DNA from: Herpetosiphonaceae bacterium
GTDB taxonomy: Bacteria > Chloroflexota > Chloroflexia > Chloroflexales > Kallotenuaceae
Direction: 5' to 3'
DNA length: 64,000 nucleotides
Assembly (NCBI GenBank): GCA_036374795.1
Contig: DASUTC010000221.1
Span: 53,541-117,540 of the forward strand
Shown here: positions 45,974 through 54,874 of the stretch, in pieces
Layout of the letters: each line of letters opens with the position of its first letter
Position numbering within the stretch: position 1 is the first letter of the stretch
The notes under the pieces: generated by a model
Database searches by the model: none
What the model was told of the DNA's origin: nothing
The model's input: the letters and a program-made list of their open reading frames with translations, nothing else
Made by a program: the position numbers and the translations under genes

Positions 45974-46012
45974 AATAATAAAATAGCCCGCGACCAAAGA
46001 GAGGTCGGGGCG
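45974..46012 (-). terminator. Rho-independent terminator of the upstream esterase gene
   Basis: On the minus strand GCCCCGACC pairs with GGTCGCGGGC (one bulge), followed by TATTTTATTATTT. Confidence 0.7.
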
Positions 46013-46095
46013 CTCTTGCCGTATCAAAGCGGCGGATGACCGCCGTTATGTCGAGGCATTGTACCACAAGCCTCCGGCAATGAGCGCGATCGTCG

Positions 46096-47082
46096 TCAAA
46101 TCTGCTGAAACGTCTGCCAGTGCAGCGGCAGGACATAGCGCATGTGCTCGTCGGCGCAGTGCCAGTTGTGCGTGCCGCTCTTAAGCTCGCCGCGCCCATG
46201 ATTGGCGATCCTTTTTTCCGCCAGCAGCCTGCACAGCCGATCACCGCGATAAAAGTTCGAGTCGCCGGGCTCGCCCGCCTCAGGCCCGTACTCGATCAGC
46301 CAGCGCAGGCGTCCCAAACGCTGCGGATCGCCGTTGCGCACCAGATTCAGCGGATTATGCGCGGCGGCATAGATCACATCACGCTGCTCGTCAGCGCCGA
46401 AGGCCGGATCGAACATCGGGTTTTGAAACGTGCCGTCTCCGCGCTCGATGCGATGCGAGTCGGCGGGATCGTCCCAAAAATACAGGCCATCGTACGCGCC
46501 GACCGAGTCGAAGAGCGCCGGGTGCTGCGCGGCGATCTTTACCGCCATAAAGCCGCCAAGCGAAAATCCATCCACCGCCCGCGCGGGCCGCGTGTGGAAG
46601 TTGCTATCGACGTAGGGCATCAGCTCGCGCAAAAAATAATCCTCGAACCGTCCGCTGCCGATACCCGCCACTGGCCGAGCCGAGGGCTGCTTGAAGTTGA
46701 CCAGTAATCCTGGCACGCTGCCGTCGTCGCTGCACACGCCGGGAAAGACCAGGATCATCCGCCCGATCGTGCCCCCACGCAGCAAATCCTCGTACACGTC
46801 GATCACCGTCTGTCCCCGGCGCGACTGATCCTGGGCCGGATTGATCCACTCGCGCTCGTGGCCCCGAAACAGATAAAGGACTGGCAAGCGCTCGCGGCGT
46901 TTGTCGAAGTGTGGCGGCGTGTAGATATAGCAGCGCTTGGTGATGCCCAGAGCTTTACTGCGTAGATTGATCGCGTGCACGCGCCGGTCGAGCGTCTTCC
47001 GCTCCTGCCACTGTGCAAGCGTCTGGCGACCGAGCCTGATGGCACGCTTGGGGTTGTATAAGCTCATATATCTTTGAATCAT
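46096..47082 (-). CDS. Esterase (Fes/esterase D family)
   Basis: The product has 328 residues. A beta-sandwich-like N-terminal part is followed by LPVLYLFRGHEREW (oxyanion), nucleophile VDGFSLGGFMAVKIA (about 170-184), YGPEAGE (acid) and GTHNWH (His). The PF00756 type acts on siderophore, acyl or mycolyl esters. ATG 47082 lies only eight bases after a -10 box, implying a nearly leaderless message, or the ATG at 47067 is used. Confidence 0.85.
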   Translation of the reverse strand: MIQRYMSLYNPKRAIRLGRQTLAQWQERKTLDRRVHAINLRSKALGITKRCYIYTPPHFDKRRERLPVLYLFRGHEREWINPAQDQSRRGQTVIDVYEDLLRGGTIGRMILVFPGVCSDDGSVPGLLVNFKQPSARPVAGIGSGRFEDYFLRELMPYVDSNFHTRPARAVDGFSLGGFMAVKIAAQHPALFDSVGAYDGLYFWDDPADSHRIERGDGTFQNPMFDPAFGADEQRDVIYAAAHNPLNLVRNGDPQRLGRLRWLIEYGPEAGEPGDSNFYRGDRLCRLLAEKRIANHGRGELKSGTHNWHCADEHMRYVLPLHWQTFQQI

Positions 47083-47084
47083 GC

Positions 47085-47119
47085 AGGCGTATTATACGCC
47101 TGTCAGCAGTACCGCTGAC
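47085..47119. promoter_or_regulatory. Two adjoining perfect palindromes enclosing the -10 box of the esterase gene
   Basis: AGGCGTATTATACGCCT (47085-47101) is a perfect 17-base palindrome whose minus strand contains TATAAT (47091-47096). Immediately next is GTCAGC-AGTACC-GCTGAC (47102-47119). Together they look like operator sites for a repressor covering the promoter. Confidence 0.65.
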
Positions 47120-47310
47120 CTGCTAGCCGTATCCTGAAGTAGTTAGCTTGTGCAAGGACCGCTGGTGCCGTGGGATCGACCAGCGCGTTGTGCTGGCGCT
47201 GGGCTGGCAAATCCCGGCTTCCGAACAAGCAGGATATGTACCAGCAATACGCATCGCGGACGGCTCCTTAGTCTCGCAGCCGTCCGCGACGATACAAGAG
47301 GATCGACCGA

Positions 47311-48699
47311 CTACGGAATCACCGTCTCCTGGGTCTGCGGGTTCATGTACGAGAACTTGCGAGCACCCGCGCGCGCATTGTCGCTCAAGAGCATCACGTC
47401 GAGGCCACGGTTGCCCTGCCCATAGATAAAGCCGTTGTACCAGTAGGACGACCAGACGCTACCGCCGCCCGATTGGTAATAGCCGATCTCGGCCTCGGCG
47501 GGAGTGGCTCCGGCGATCAGCTTATCGACATCGATAACCGTCGTGCCGCCGCTATAGGCGGAAGAAACCAGCACTTTACGGCCACCTGTAAGCGGGATGA
47601 AGTTGAAGTTGTGCATGGTGCAGGACGTTGTCACCACGCGGGGGATCTTGAACGTCCCCTGGAGCGTCCAGCTTTCCAGATCCAGGAACCAGATCCGGCC
47701 TCGCAGATCGTTTGGCGTAGCGCAGCGGGCCGCGCTGCCACCGCCCGACTCATCGCCGAACGCCACGACCCTGCCATCCCAGCTAAAGGCCGCCGAGTGC
47801 CACAGGTCGCTATTGCGGGTGTTGATGACCGGATCATCGAAGCGCCTGAGGAAGACCGGATTCGCCGGATCGGAGATGTCCCAGATCTGGGCCTCGCTCA
47901 TACACGCGGCGGCGGCGAGATTCAGCTCCGTAAAGACGCTAATATCGTGGCAGGCGGTAAAATCGTAGGGCCGCCCTCCCGACAGGAAATTGCCCAGCTC
48001 GGTCGCAGGATCGAGATAATACTTCGAGACGCTGGCGCTGGCCGGGCTGCTCAGCGGCACATCGACGATCGAGATAAAGCCGTGTGGCACCTGGCAGTTC
48101 GGGCCGATCGCAGCAGTGCCCAGCGGGTAGGAGGATACATAGATCAAGACGCGGCTGTTGGCCGGATCGGGGACCAGCGTATTGGTGTGCGAGCCGCAAT
48201 CGGTGCGTATGGCGGCGATATACTGCGGATTGATGGGATCGCGTACGTCGAAAATGCGCAGGCCCTCCCACGCTCCCGGCGTGCTGGCCGAAACCGCCGT
48301 GCTGCTACAGGAATCGTTGCTGCGCGGCCCGTCGATAGAAACGAAGAGCAGCCCATGATAGAACGAGACATCGCCCTGCGAGCCGGGGCAGACATAGTGC
48401 AAAAGCTGTACGGGATTCTCCGGGTCGGAGATGTCGATGACACGAAAGCCGTCGTAGGTTCCAGCGTAGGCAATCCTGCCGTCGAAGGCCAGATCCGACT
48501 GTGTTACCCGCGTCGGGCGCGGCGAAGTTGCCAGGATCTTGAGATTTTGGCTATGCACGTCCGGCCCCGTCGATCCTGGACCGGAGTGATCTTCGTGATC
48601 ATGCCCATCGTCTGGATCATGGGCGCTGGCGGGAAACGCGGACAAGAGCAGCAGGAGCGCTCCAAAGAGCGGCACCAGGAAGCGGTAGGATCGTCGCAT
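47311..48699 (-). CDS. Secreted LVIVD-repeat beta-propeller protein
   Basis: The product has 462 residues. A signal peptide (LVPLFGALLLLLSAFPASA) is followed by a His/Asp-rich stretch (HDPDDGHDHEDH) that could bind metal. The body has repeats of the form GFRVIDISDPENPVQL, GLRIFDVRDPINPQYI and AQIWDISDPANPVFL, the LVIVD propeller pattern. GGAGG lies nine bases before the ATG at 48699, so starts closer to it are less likely. Surface role; partner unknown. Confidence 0.85.
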   Translation of the reverse strand: MRRSYRFLVPLFGALLLLLSAFPASAHDPDDGHDHEDHSGPGSTGPDVHSQNLKILATSPRPTRVTQSDLAFDGRIAYAGTYDGFRVIDISDPENPVQLLHYVCPGSQGDVSFYHGLLFVSIDGPRSNDSCSSTAVSASTPGAWEGLRIFDVRDPINPQYIAAIRTDCGSHTNTLVPDPANSRVLIYVSSYPLGTAAIGPNCQVPHGFISIVDVPLSSPASASVSKYYLDPATELGNFLSGGRPYDFTACHDISVFTELNLAAAACMSEAQIWDISDPANPVFLRRFDDPVINTRNSDLWHSAAFSWDGRVVAFGDESGGGSAARCATPNDLRGRIWFLDLESWTLQGTFKIPRVVTTSCTMHNFNFIPLTGGRKVLVSSAYSGGTTVIDVDKLIAGATPAEAEIGYYQSGGGSVWSSYWYNGFIYGQGNRGLDVMLLSDNARAGARKFSYMNPQTQETVIP

Positions 48700-48708
48700 C
48701 ACGAACAT

Positions 48709-48971
48709 CCTCCATCCGTTCTGTTGTTAGTGACGAGCCGACAAGACGACCATGCAGCGAGTGAGGGAAAGCGCTGCCAGTGGGTACGGATCTGCCCTAG
48801 AGCGCGGACACCTCCTTGATCAGGAGTCTGCCGATGGTGGTGGTGAATGAACCTCAGGCTGAGGTAAATCTATCATTCGCGATGCCTGATCGTCAAGTGG
48901 GAATGCTGCTCTTGCATCAATACTGAGGCTACAGGCATAGGTTAATGAGCGGAGGCTTGCGGTATCGAACA
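48709..48971. other. Non-coding gap
   Basis: The 262 bases between two minus-strand genes contain a short hairpin CCTCAG-GC-TGAGG (about 48851-48863). I see no gene, tRNA or recognised riboswitch. Confidence 0.4.
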
Positions 48972-49223
48972 CTAGGCCGCGTTGCGGCGCTCCGAGTCGA
49001 GCGCGCGGGACCGTAGCTGCTGCGCAAGATAATCGAACAATGTCTGTGATGTTCGCTGATATGCGCTGGCGGAGATCCATAGCTGATTCAGCGTGGGACG
49101 GTTATCGGCCAGCAGCAACGCTTGAAGCTGCTGCTGGGCTGTTCCCAGCTCGACGAGCATAAAGCAGATCTCGCACCATTCTTCGTCCGTCAATGACCAT
49201 GCTGATGACTGATTGGATTCCAT
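48972..49223 (-). CDS. Small hypothetical protein
   Basis: The product has 83 residues from the ATG at 49223 (GGAG six bases upstream). It is helical and acidic at the N-terminus (SLTDEEWCEICFMLVEL), with a Leu/Gln-rich middle. There is no signal peptide. The frame is open upstream to 49373, but that stretch is Arg/Pro-biased and lacks a ribosome-binding site. Unknown function. Confidence 0.5.
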   Translation of the reverse strand: MESNQSSAWSLTDEEWCEICFMLVELGTAQQQLQALLLADNRPTLNQLWISASAYQRTSQTLFDYLAQQLRSRALDSERRNAA

Positions 49224-49373
49224 CGGATACTCCAAGATCATAGAGTCAGATCGGAGCGGCTGCTCCATCAAGCGCCGATGCTGTATTGTAGTAGGGTGCC
49301 GGAGCGCTGGTGAGAGTGGCTGCATTGCAAGATAATGACAAAATGCTGAGCAATGCGACAAGGCCGCGCGCAA

Positions 49374-49569
49374 GCGAACCGAGTGCCTGAGGCGGAATCA
49401 AAGGACCTGTTCGGGAAAGTGCTCACACGATCCCGCATTGGAGTGAGGAATCGTTAGATCCCCAACTGGCCGCCCTTGGTTCTTGATGTGCCGGGTGCCC
49501 TCTGGGCATGGCGCCCGCTCCTGCCTCTCCGTCAATGACCGATTCATGATGGTCGTCAACATCATTTTG
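49374..49569. repeat. Intergenic island sharing a 20-bp word with 31587-31606
   Basis: The gap contains TTGGTTCTTG words and, at 49492-49511, an exact copy of the 20-bp word CGGGTGCCCTCTGGGCATGG found in the island at 31501-31690. No gene is seen. Confidence 0.55.
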
Positions 49570-49582
49570 CAACATAATGTTG
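49570..49582. promoter_or_regulatory. Palindromic operator candidate at the HNH gene promoter
   Basis: CAACAT-A-ATGTTG is a perfect 13-base palindrome directly abutting the -35 box at 49583. Confidence 0.45.
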
Positions 49583-49612
49583 TTGCGCCTGTGATTCGTC
49601 CCGTGGTACAAT
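49583..49612 (+). promoter_or_regulatory. Promoter of the HNH endonuclease gene
   Basis: TTGCGC (49583-49588) and TACAAT (49607-49612) are 18 bases apart, 27 bases before the ATG. Confidence 0.6.
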
Positions 49613-49639
49613 TTCGTCAACATCTGGGAGGCACAACCG

Positions 49640-50161
49640 ATGGACATACCTGTTTTAGTCCTCAACTCCAACTACGAGCCGCTCAACATTTGCGCGGCGC
49701 GGAGAGCTGTTGTTCTTGTGCTGGGTGGTAAAGCTGAGGTGCTGGAGCATAACGGCCACGATATTATTACCCCGTCCCAGGTTTTGAGAGCGCCCTCTGT
49801 GATCAGACTGTCTCATCTGGTCAGGCGTCCAATGCCGCAAGTCAAACTATCCCGCCGCGAAATCTTCCGGCGGGATAACTATACCTGCCAGTATTGCGGC
49901 CTGCATAGCAACGATCTGACCCTCGATCACGTGTTGCCGCGTCACCGTGGCGGCGCTCATACCTGGGAAAATCTGGTCAGCGCGTGCCGACAGTGTAATC
50001 ACCGGAAAGGCGGGCGCACGCCTGAGGAAGCGCGCATGAAGCTTCATAAGCTGCCGTATCGTCCGAGCGCGGGGCCGTATTACGCGATTGAGCGCCGTCT
50101 GCGCGATGGAGCGTACGAAGAATGGCGTAAGTTTCTGCCAAGCTCAGTCGGGCGGGCCTGA
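49640..50161 (+). CDS. HNH endonuclease domain protein
   Basis: The product has 173 residues. An N-terminal region with LVLNSNYEPLNICAARRAVVLVL (found in a widespread family of single-domain chromosomal HNH proteins) precedes the zinc-HNH core CQYCG...LTLDHVLPRHRGG...WENLVSACRQCNHRKGGRTPEEA (about 88-135) with intact H-N-H residues and two CxxC pairs. It is not linked to a restriction or phage locus; DNA repair or processing is a possible role. GGGAGG precedes the ATG. Confidence 0.9.
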   Translation: MDIPVLVLNSNYEPLNICAARRAVVLVLGGKAEVLEHNGHDIITPSQVLRAPSVIRLSHLVRRPMPQVKLSRREIFRRDNYTCQYCGLHSNDLTLDHVLPRHRGGAHTWENLVSACRQCNHRKGGRTPEEARMKLHKLPYRPSAGPYYAIERRLRDGAYEEWRKFLPSSVGRA

Positions 50162-50425
50162 GCGTTCAAGGCAATACCTTGTCCAGGACGCTTGTCCGCG
50201 AAACAGCCGATTCTGCCTCAGCAGGCGCATGTTTGGGAGCTTCCCGGCGTTTGCTCATGCGCAGAACGTGCCCGAATGGCACTTGCCCCGGCCTGAGGGC
50301 ATGCAAACGTCTCCACATACCCAATCCACACCCGATCGTGCTCCGGGCTGCCCTCTCGCGTGGCGTTCTACAGTCCTAGCCGCTCAGCACTAAGTTGCTA
50401 CGCGGATGTAGGCCGGAACGTCCCA
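50162..50425. other. Non-coding gap
   Basis: No credible gene between the HNH stop and the promoter at 50426. I looked for SRP RNA, tmRNA and 6S-like signatures and recognise none. Confidence 0.4.
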
Positions 50426-50454
50426 TTGCTGCACTTGACAACCTCCGATATAAT
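50426..50454 (+). promoter_or_regulatory. Promoter of the TPR protein gene
   Basis: TTGCTG (50426-50431) and a perfect TATAAT (50449-50454) have a 17-base spacer. The leader to the ATG at 50574 is about 110 bases. Confidence 0.65.
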
Positions 50455-50573
50455 GATGCAGCATTTGCACCAGCCATGTACCCTCTGTGGGTCAGGCTGT
50501 TCTGTTGCTGTTATGATCTAGATTCCCCTAACCTCGACGCCGCCAGTACGGGCGGTCCACGAGAGGAGGTTTC

Positions 50574-53500
50574 ATGGCCACCGTCTCCCTCCAAACGGTT
50601 TTCGACGAAGCCCACCGGGCGCTCGAAACCGGTGCGGCGGACAAGGCAATCGGTATCGCGCAACATATTTTGGCACACTTCCCGCGCATGATCGAGGGCT
50701 ATCGGCTCTTGGGCGAAGCTCATTTAAACGCCAGCCAGTCCGAGCAAGCCGCTGCTGCATTCGAGCGCGTTCTCCAAGCCGATCCCGAAAATGTTGCCGC
50801 CTATTACGGCCTGGGTCTGGCGCGGCAAAGCCTGGATCAGCGGAGCGCGGCAATCACAGCCTTTGAGCGCGCGCTTGAAATTCAGCCCAATCTCGCCGAT
50901 CTCCGCACGCAGCTCATGCGCCTCTATTCCGAGACGCCCGGATCTGCCGGTCAGTTTCGGCTAAGCCGCGCCGGCCTGGGGCGGCTGTACGCGCGCGGCG
51001 GTATGTTCGGCCAGGCGATCGATGAGTTTCGGGCCGTGCTGGATGCTGATCCCAGCCGCGACGATGTCAAGGCGGCCCTGGCGGAAGCGCTCTGGCGCGA
51101 CGGCCAGGAAGATGAGGCGATGGAGTTCTGCCGCGATGTGCTCGATCGGCAGCCCGACCTCTTGAAGCCGACGGTTCTGCTGGGCTACCTGCTCTTTGCA
51201 ACAGGGCATCCCGAAGGTGAGACGCTCTGGCGTCGCGCCGCCGAGCAAGACGCGACCATGACGCTGGCACGGTCGCTGTTTGATATTTTGCCGCCGATCC
51301 GTCTGGAAGAGCCGGTGCTGCCGGAGTTCGACGAGGCCGAGTGGCGCGCGAAAGAGGCTCGTCGTGTCGCCGAGCAGCCGGTTCCCGCTGCGGCGACCGC
51401 TGCGGCTGCCCTGAGCACGAGCGCCGAAGACGATTTCTTTGCCGACTCATGGCTAGCTTCGGCGGGCGCGACAAACGCATCCGCCCAGAACACACGCATC
51501 TACGAGGCCCAGCCAAACGCAGGCTTTGCGAGCGCTGGCGCCGCCTCCGATGACGACGACCTGCTAGCCAGTCTGCTTGGCTTCGCGTCGGCGGAGCCTG
51601 AGCCAGCGCCTACCACGCCGGCCAGGGACCGCGATCAGCTACAGCCGTTCGGCTTCGACTGGGGCGACGATACCCAGGGCGGCCAGCCGTCGCTCGACGA
51701 GCCGCTGCCGTCGTCGCTCGACAATGTTGGCATGTTCGATGCCGAAACCGCTCAGCGTCCGAGCGCCGATGTTGCCGATGTTAAGCCCTTCTCGTTCGAT
51801 GATTGGGATCTTGGCAGCGATCTGCCGACCGCGCAGACTCCCGCGCCGACAGCCTCCGAGGATGAGCTTGATTTTCCCGACATCGAGGCCTTCTCGTTGG
51901 ATGACGATACCTCCGGCAAAGGCGGTAAGCTTGAGCCGTTCAGCTTCGATGCCGAGGACACTGTGCCGGAAGTCAAGCCGTTTTCGTTAGAGGACGACCT
52001 CGGCGATTTCGGTGGTGTCGCGCCCTTCTCATTCGAGGAGGAAGGCGTCGCATCCGGCAACGCGCCCGCTCCGGCAGATGCCGGGCTGGGCCAGGTACAG
52101 CCCTTCTCGCTCGACGACTGGGGCCTTGACGACGACGCCAGCGGCTTGAAGCCGCTCTCCGCCGACGAGCTAGGCGCGGACGAAGAGAAAGACGAATTCG
52201 GCGGCTTCAAGCCCTTCTCGCTCGATGAGCTGTCGCTCGACTCGCTGGAGGGCGAGGCCGGTAGCTCGCTCAGCGGTCCTCACATTAGCAGCGAAGACGA
52301 GGAGAGCGAGGAGCGCAGCGGGTTTAGCTGGCAGGAGCCTTCCTGGCGCACACAGACTACTCAAAGCGAGCGCAGCGAATCTATCGAAGGCGAGTCGATC
52401 TTCGCCAAGCTGATGCGCAACCGCCCGCCGGAGCAGACGCCGCCAGCGGAGGAGGCCGCAGAGGAGGACGCTGAGGACGAGCCGATGAGCTTCTTCTCGC
52501 TCGATGACGAGCCGCTGCGGCTGGATCTGGACGACGATCAGGATCTTCAGGCGGCACAGCCATCGCAGCCCGATCTGACGGCTCCGGCGCAGGAGATGCC
52601 GGGCGGCGCAGCGGCGGAGCAGATCGACCTGGGTGCGGCTACGGATAGCGCGGGCTTCTTCGCGCTCGACGAGCTGGAGTCCGAGCAGGGCTTCTCCTGG
52701 GAGACTCCCGGCGCGAGTCAGTCGCCAGAAGAAAGCCCCACCTCAGATAGCGCGGGCTTCTTCGCGCTCGACGAGCTGGAGTCCGAGCAGGGCTTCTCCT
52801 GGGAGACTCCCGGCGCGAGTCAGCCGTCCGAGCCCGCTGCCGAGCAAGATACGCAGCCGTTCTCGCTGAGCGATCTCGGCTTGAGCGACGAAGAGCTTTC
52901 CGCGTTGGATATTCAATCCGAAGCGTCGGGCGAGCAGCAGGAGCCAGAGATGCTGCCCTTCTCGCTGAGCGATCTTGGCTTGAGCGACGAGGAGATCGCC
53001 GCGCTCGATCTGCAAGAGAGCGAGCCGGTAGCGGCTGAGCCAACCGGCAGTGAAGCGCCAGCGCTGCCTGAAGATATGCGCTCCGATATGTCCGATACCG
53101 CCGCGCAGCCTTCAGTCGACACCAGCGCGCAAGAGCCGGACTTAACGCCCTTCTCGCTGGCCGACCTTGGCCTCAACGATGAAGAGCTGGCGTTTTTAGA
53201 GCAGGCTCAGGCCGAGCACGAAACCGGCGCCGCTGCGGATCAGACCGCAGCGCCCGAAGCGATTCCCGCGCCAGGCAGCGCCGCTGACGAGAGCCTGGAT
53301 CTGCCGAGCAGCGAGTTCGACGCGCTGTTTGCTGATCTGAATATGTCGGAGATCTCAGGCGATGTCGGCGCCGCCGAGCAATCGGACAGCGCGCTTGAAG
53401 AGCTGTTCGGAGACTTCGATCTGCCATCGGCTGCTGAGGCAGCCTACCAGCCGCAAGAAACGGCGGCGGATCAAGAGCAGGCCGTCTGGGGAGCGGAGCA

Positions 53501-54356
53501 GCCGGAAACACCGGCGCAGGCTTCCGCCGATCAGGTCTTTGGCGAACTCCGGCTGGACGAGACAGGCGAGCAGCCTGCCGAGGCGGCGACCGGCGAGCAG
53601 GAGCCCGATCTGACGCCATTCTCGCTGGCCGATTTTGGGCTGAGCGATGAGGAGCTGACGTTCTTCGAGCAGGCCCAGGCAGCGGAGCAGAGCGCGCCGT
53701 CGGCAGCAGAGGCAGAGGAGGCAGCGGCAGCCGCGATTGCGCGGCGAGAAACTGCTGAGCCTATCGAGCTGCCGGATCAGCAGGCGATGGAGCCGTTTGA
53801 GTCGCCGTTCTCGCTGGCCGATCTGGATGCGGGTAGCGCCCAAGAAAGCGCGGCGCAGCCGAGCGGCACACCATACGATACGACCGAGCGCACGACAGAC
53901 AGCGATACGCACGCCGAGCACGCGCTGCCGATGGATCTGCCGGAGGGCGCGCAATCGGTTGCTTCCGCCGCCGAGGAGTATCACCATCCGGCGCCAGTCC
54001 AGGCCGCAGCACCAGCCTCAAGCGGCATGTGGGGCAGCGCGGGTGACGATCAGGTATCGGCAATTCGCGCGATGCTTGAGTCCGATCCTGAAAACGATGT
54101 GATGCGCCTGGCAGTGGCGCGCATGAGCCAGCAGACCAGCGACACAGCTCAGGCGCTCGACCAGTACAAGCACCTGATCAAGCGCGGCAGCTTGCTGGAC
54201 GAGGTCGTAGTCGATCTTCAGGATACGATCGCCGATACCGACGATCCGCAGATGCTCCGCCGACTCCACCGGCTGCTGGGCGATGCGTATATGAAACAAA
54301 ATCGCTTCCGCGAAGCAATGGACGAGTATAGCTGGACTCTCGCGCGTAGCAGGTAG
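50574..54356 (+). CDS. Giant TPR protein with an acidic array of FSL-D short motifs
   Basis: The product has 1260 residues. Residues 1 to about 220 are tetratricopeptide repeats (AAAFERVLQADPENVAAYYGLGLA and similar). Residues about 220-1150 are acidic and disordered-looking, with about 16 copies of a short motif: PFSFDDWDLG, PFSLEDDLGD, PFSLDDWGLDDD, PFSLSDLGLSDEEL, PFSLADLGLNDEEL and so on. The last 110 residues or so look like TPR again (QYKHLIKRGSLLDEVV...LLGDAYMKQNRFREAMDEY). There is no signal peptide or membrane segment. GAGAGGAGG precedes the ATG. It is followed after 31 bases by a Roadblock/LC7 gene, so a shared scaffold role is inferred. Confidence 0.85.
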   Translation: MATVSLQTVFDEAHRALETGAADKAIGIAQHILAHFPRMIEGYRLLGEAHLNASQSEQAAAAFERVLQADPENVAAYYGLGLARQSLDQRSAAITAFERALEIQPNLADLRTQLMRLYSETPGSAGQFRLSRAGLGRLYARGGMFGQAIDEFRAVLDADPSRDDVKAALAEALWRDGQEDEAMEFCRDVLDRQPDLLKPTVLLGYLLFATGHPEGETLWRRAAEQDATMTLARSLFDILPPIRLEEPVLPEFDEAEWRAKEARRVAEQPVPAAATAAAALSTSAEDDFFADSWLASAGATNASAQNTRIYEAQPNAGFASAGAASDDDDLLASLLGFASAEPEPAPTTPARDRDQLQPFGFDWGDDTQGGQPSLDEPLPSSLDNVGMFDAETAQRPSADVADVKPFSFDDWDLGSDLPTAQTPAPTASEDELDFPDIEAFSLDDDTSGKGGKLEPFSFDAEDTVPEVKPFSLEDDLGDFGGVAPFSFEEEGVASGNAPAPADAGLGQVQPFSLDDWGLDDDASGLKPLSADELGADEEKDEFGGFKPFSLDELSLDSLEGEAGSSLSGPHISSEDEESEERSGFSWQEPSWRTQTTQSERSESIEGESIFAKLMRNRPPEQTPPAEEAAEEDAEDEPMSFFSLDDEPLRLDLDDDQDLQAAQPSQPDLTAPAQEMPGGAAAEQIDLGAATDSAGFFALDELESEQGFSWETPGASQSPEESPTSDSAGFFALDELESEQGFSWETPGASQPSEPAAEQDTQPFSLSDLGLSDEELSALDIQSEASGEQQEPEMLPFSLSDLGLSDEEIAALDLQESEPVAAEPTGSEAPALPEDMRSDMSDTAAQPSVDTSAQEPDLTPFSLADLGLNDEELAFLEQAQAEHETGAAADQTAAPEAIPAPGSAADESLDLPSSEFDALFADLNMSEISGDVGAAEQSDSALEELFGDFDLPSAAEAAYQPQETAADQEQAVWGAEQPETPAQASADQVFGELRLDETGEQPAEAATGEQEPDLTPFSLADFGLSDEELTFFEQAQAAEQSAPSAAEAEEAAAAAIARRETAEPIELPDQQAMEPFESPFSLADLDAGSAQESAAQPSGTPYDTTERTTDSDTHAEHALPMDLPEGAQSVASAAEEYHHPAPVQAAAPASSGMWGSAGDDQVSAIRAMLESDPENDVMRLAVARMSQQTSDTAQALDQYKHLIKRGSLLDEVVVDLQDTIADTDDPQMLRRLHRLLGDAYMKQNRFREAMDEYSWTLARSR
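52644..52721 (+). repeat. 78-bp direct repeat, copy 1
   Basis: Identical to 52746-52823; the period is 102 bases (34 codons), so the reading frame is preserved. It encodes DSAGFFALDELESEQGFSW plus seven residues. Confidence 0.9.
52746..52823 (+). repeat. 78-bp direct repeat, copy 2
   Basis: Exact second copy of 52644-52721, indicating a recent in-frame tandem duplication within the motif array. Confidence 0.9.
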
Positions 54357-54387
54357 CTAGGCCCAACGTAGAGGGATAATCAGCAGT

Positions 54388-54735
54388 ATGCGCAAGATTG
54401 TAGAGGACTTAATCCGAGTTGATGGGGTGATCGGCAGTTTGCTTGTCGGCAAAGACGGCCTTGTCGTTGCCAGCACCCTGCTCGATCCAGAAGATGCGGA
54501 AGTGCTTGGCGCTATGTCCGCCGCCGTGTACGGTGAGATCGACAAATCGACCAAGCGGATCGGCGTCGGGACGCTCGTCGATGCGATCATCGACGCGCAA
54601 GAAGGCTCGATCCTGCTGCTTGAGGCCAAAGACCTGATCCTGGTGGTCATCACGCAGCGCATGGTCAACCTGGGCTTGATCAAGATGGAGATGCGTCGTG
54701 CCGCGCGGCGCATCAGCGAGGCCGTGCCGATTTAG
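54388..54735 (+). CDS. Roadblock/LC7 domain protein (MglB-like)
   Basis: The product has 115 residues comprising one Roadblock/LC7 fold: VDGVIGSLLVGKDGLVVAST (about 12-31), IGVGTLVDAIIDAQEGSILLLEA and a C-terminal helix LIKMEMRRAARRI. Members regulate small Ras-like GTPases such as MglA or act as dimeric scaffolds. No GTPase gene is adjacent; the partner is likely the preceding TPR protein. Confidence 0.9.
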   Translation: MRKIVEDLIRVDGVIGSLLVGKDGLVVASTLLDPEDAEVLGAMSAAVYGEIDKSTKRIGVGTLVDAIIDAQEGSILLLEAKDLILVVITQRMVNLGLIKMEMRRAARRISEAVPI

Positions 54736-54779
54736 GCTTGTCCAAATTGGCATAATCGAGTAAGATACCGGAGACATCA

Positions 54780-54807
54780 TGAAGGACCGCCTTTGTGCGG
54801 TCCTTCA
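54780..54807 (+). terminator. Hairpin terminator between the Roadblock gene and ndk
   Basis: TGAAGGACCGC pairs perfectly with GCGGTCCTTCA around CTTTGT. No T tract follows. Confidence 0.6.
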
Positions 54808-54874
54808 CCATGCACAGCGTGCGAGACGGCTACGTCTGCCGCCCAAATATTGACATCGATCGTGGAGGGATGAC

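Noticed and set aside
47473..48819. 448-codon + strand frame opposite the LVIVD gene
   Set aside because: Antisense to a gene with a signal peptide and clear repeats.
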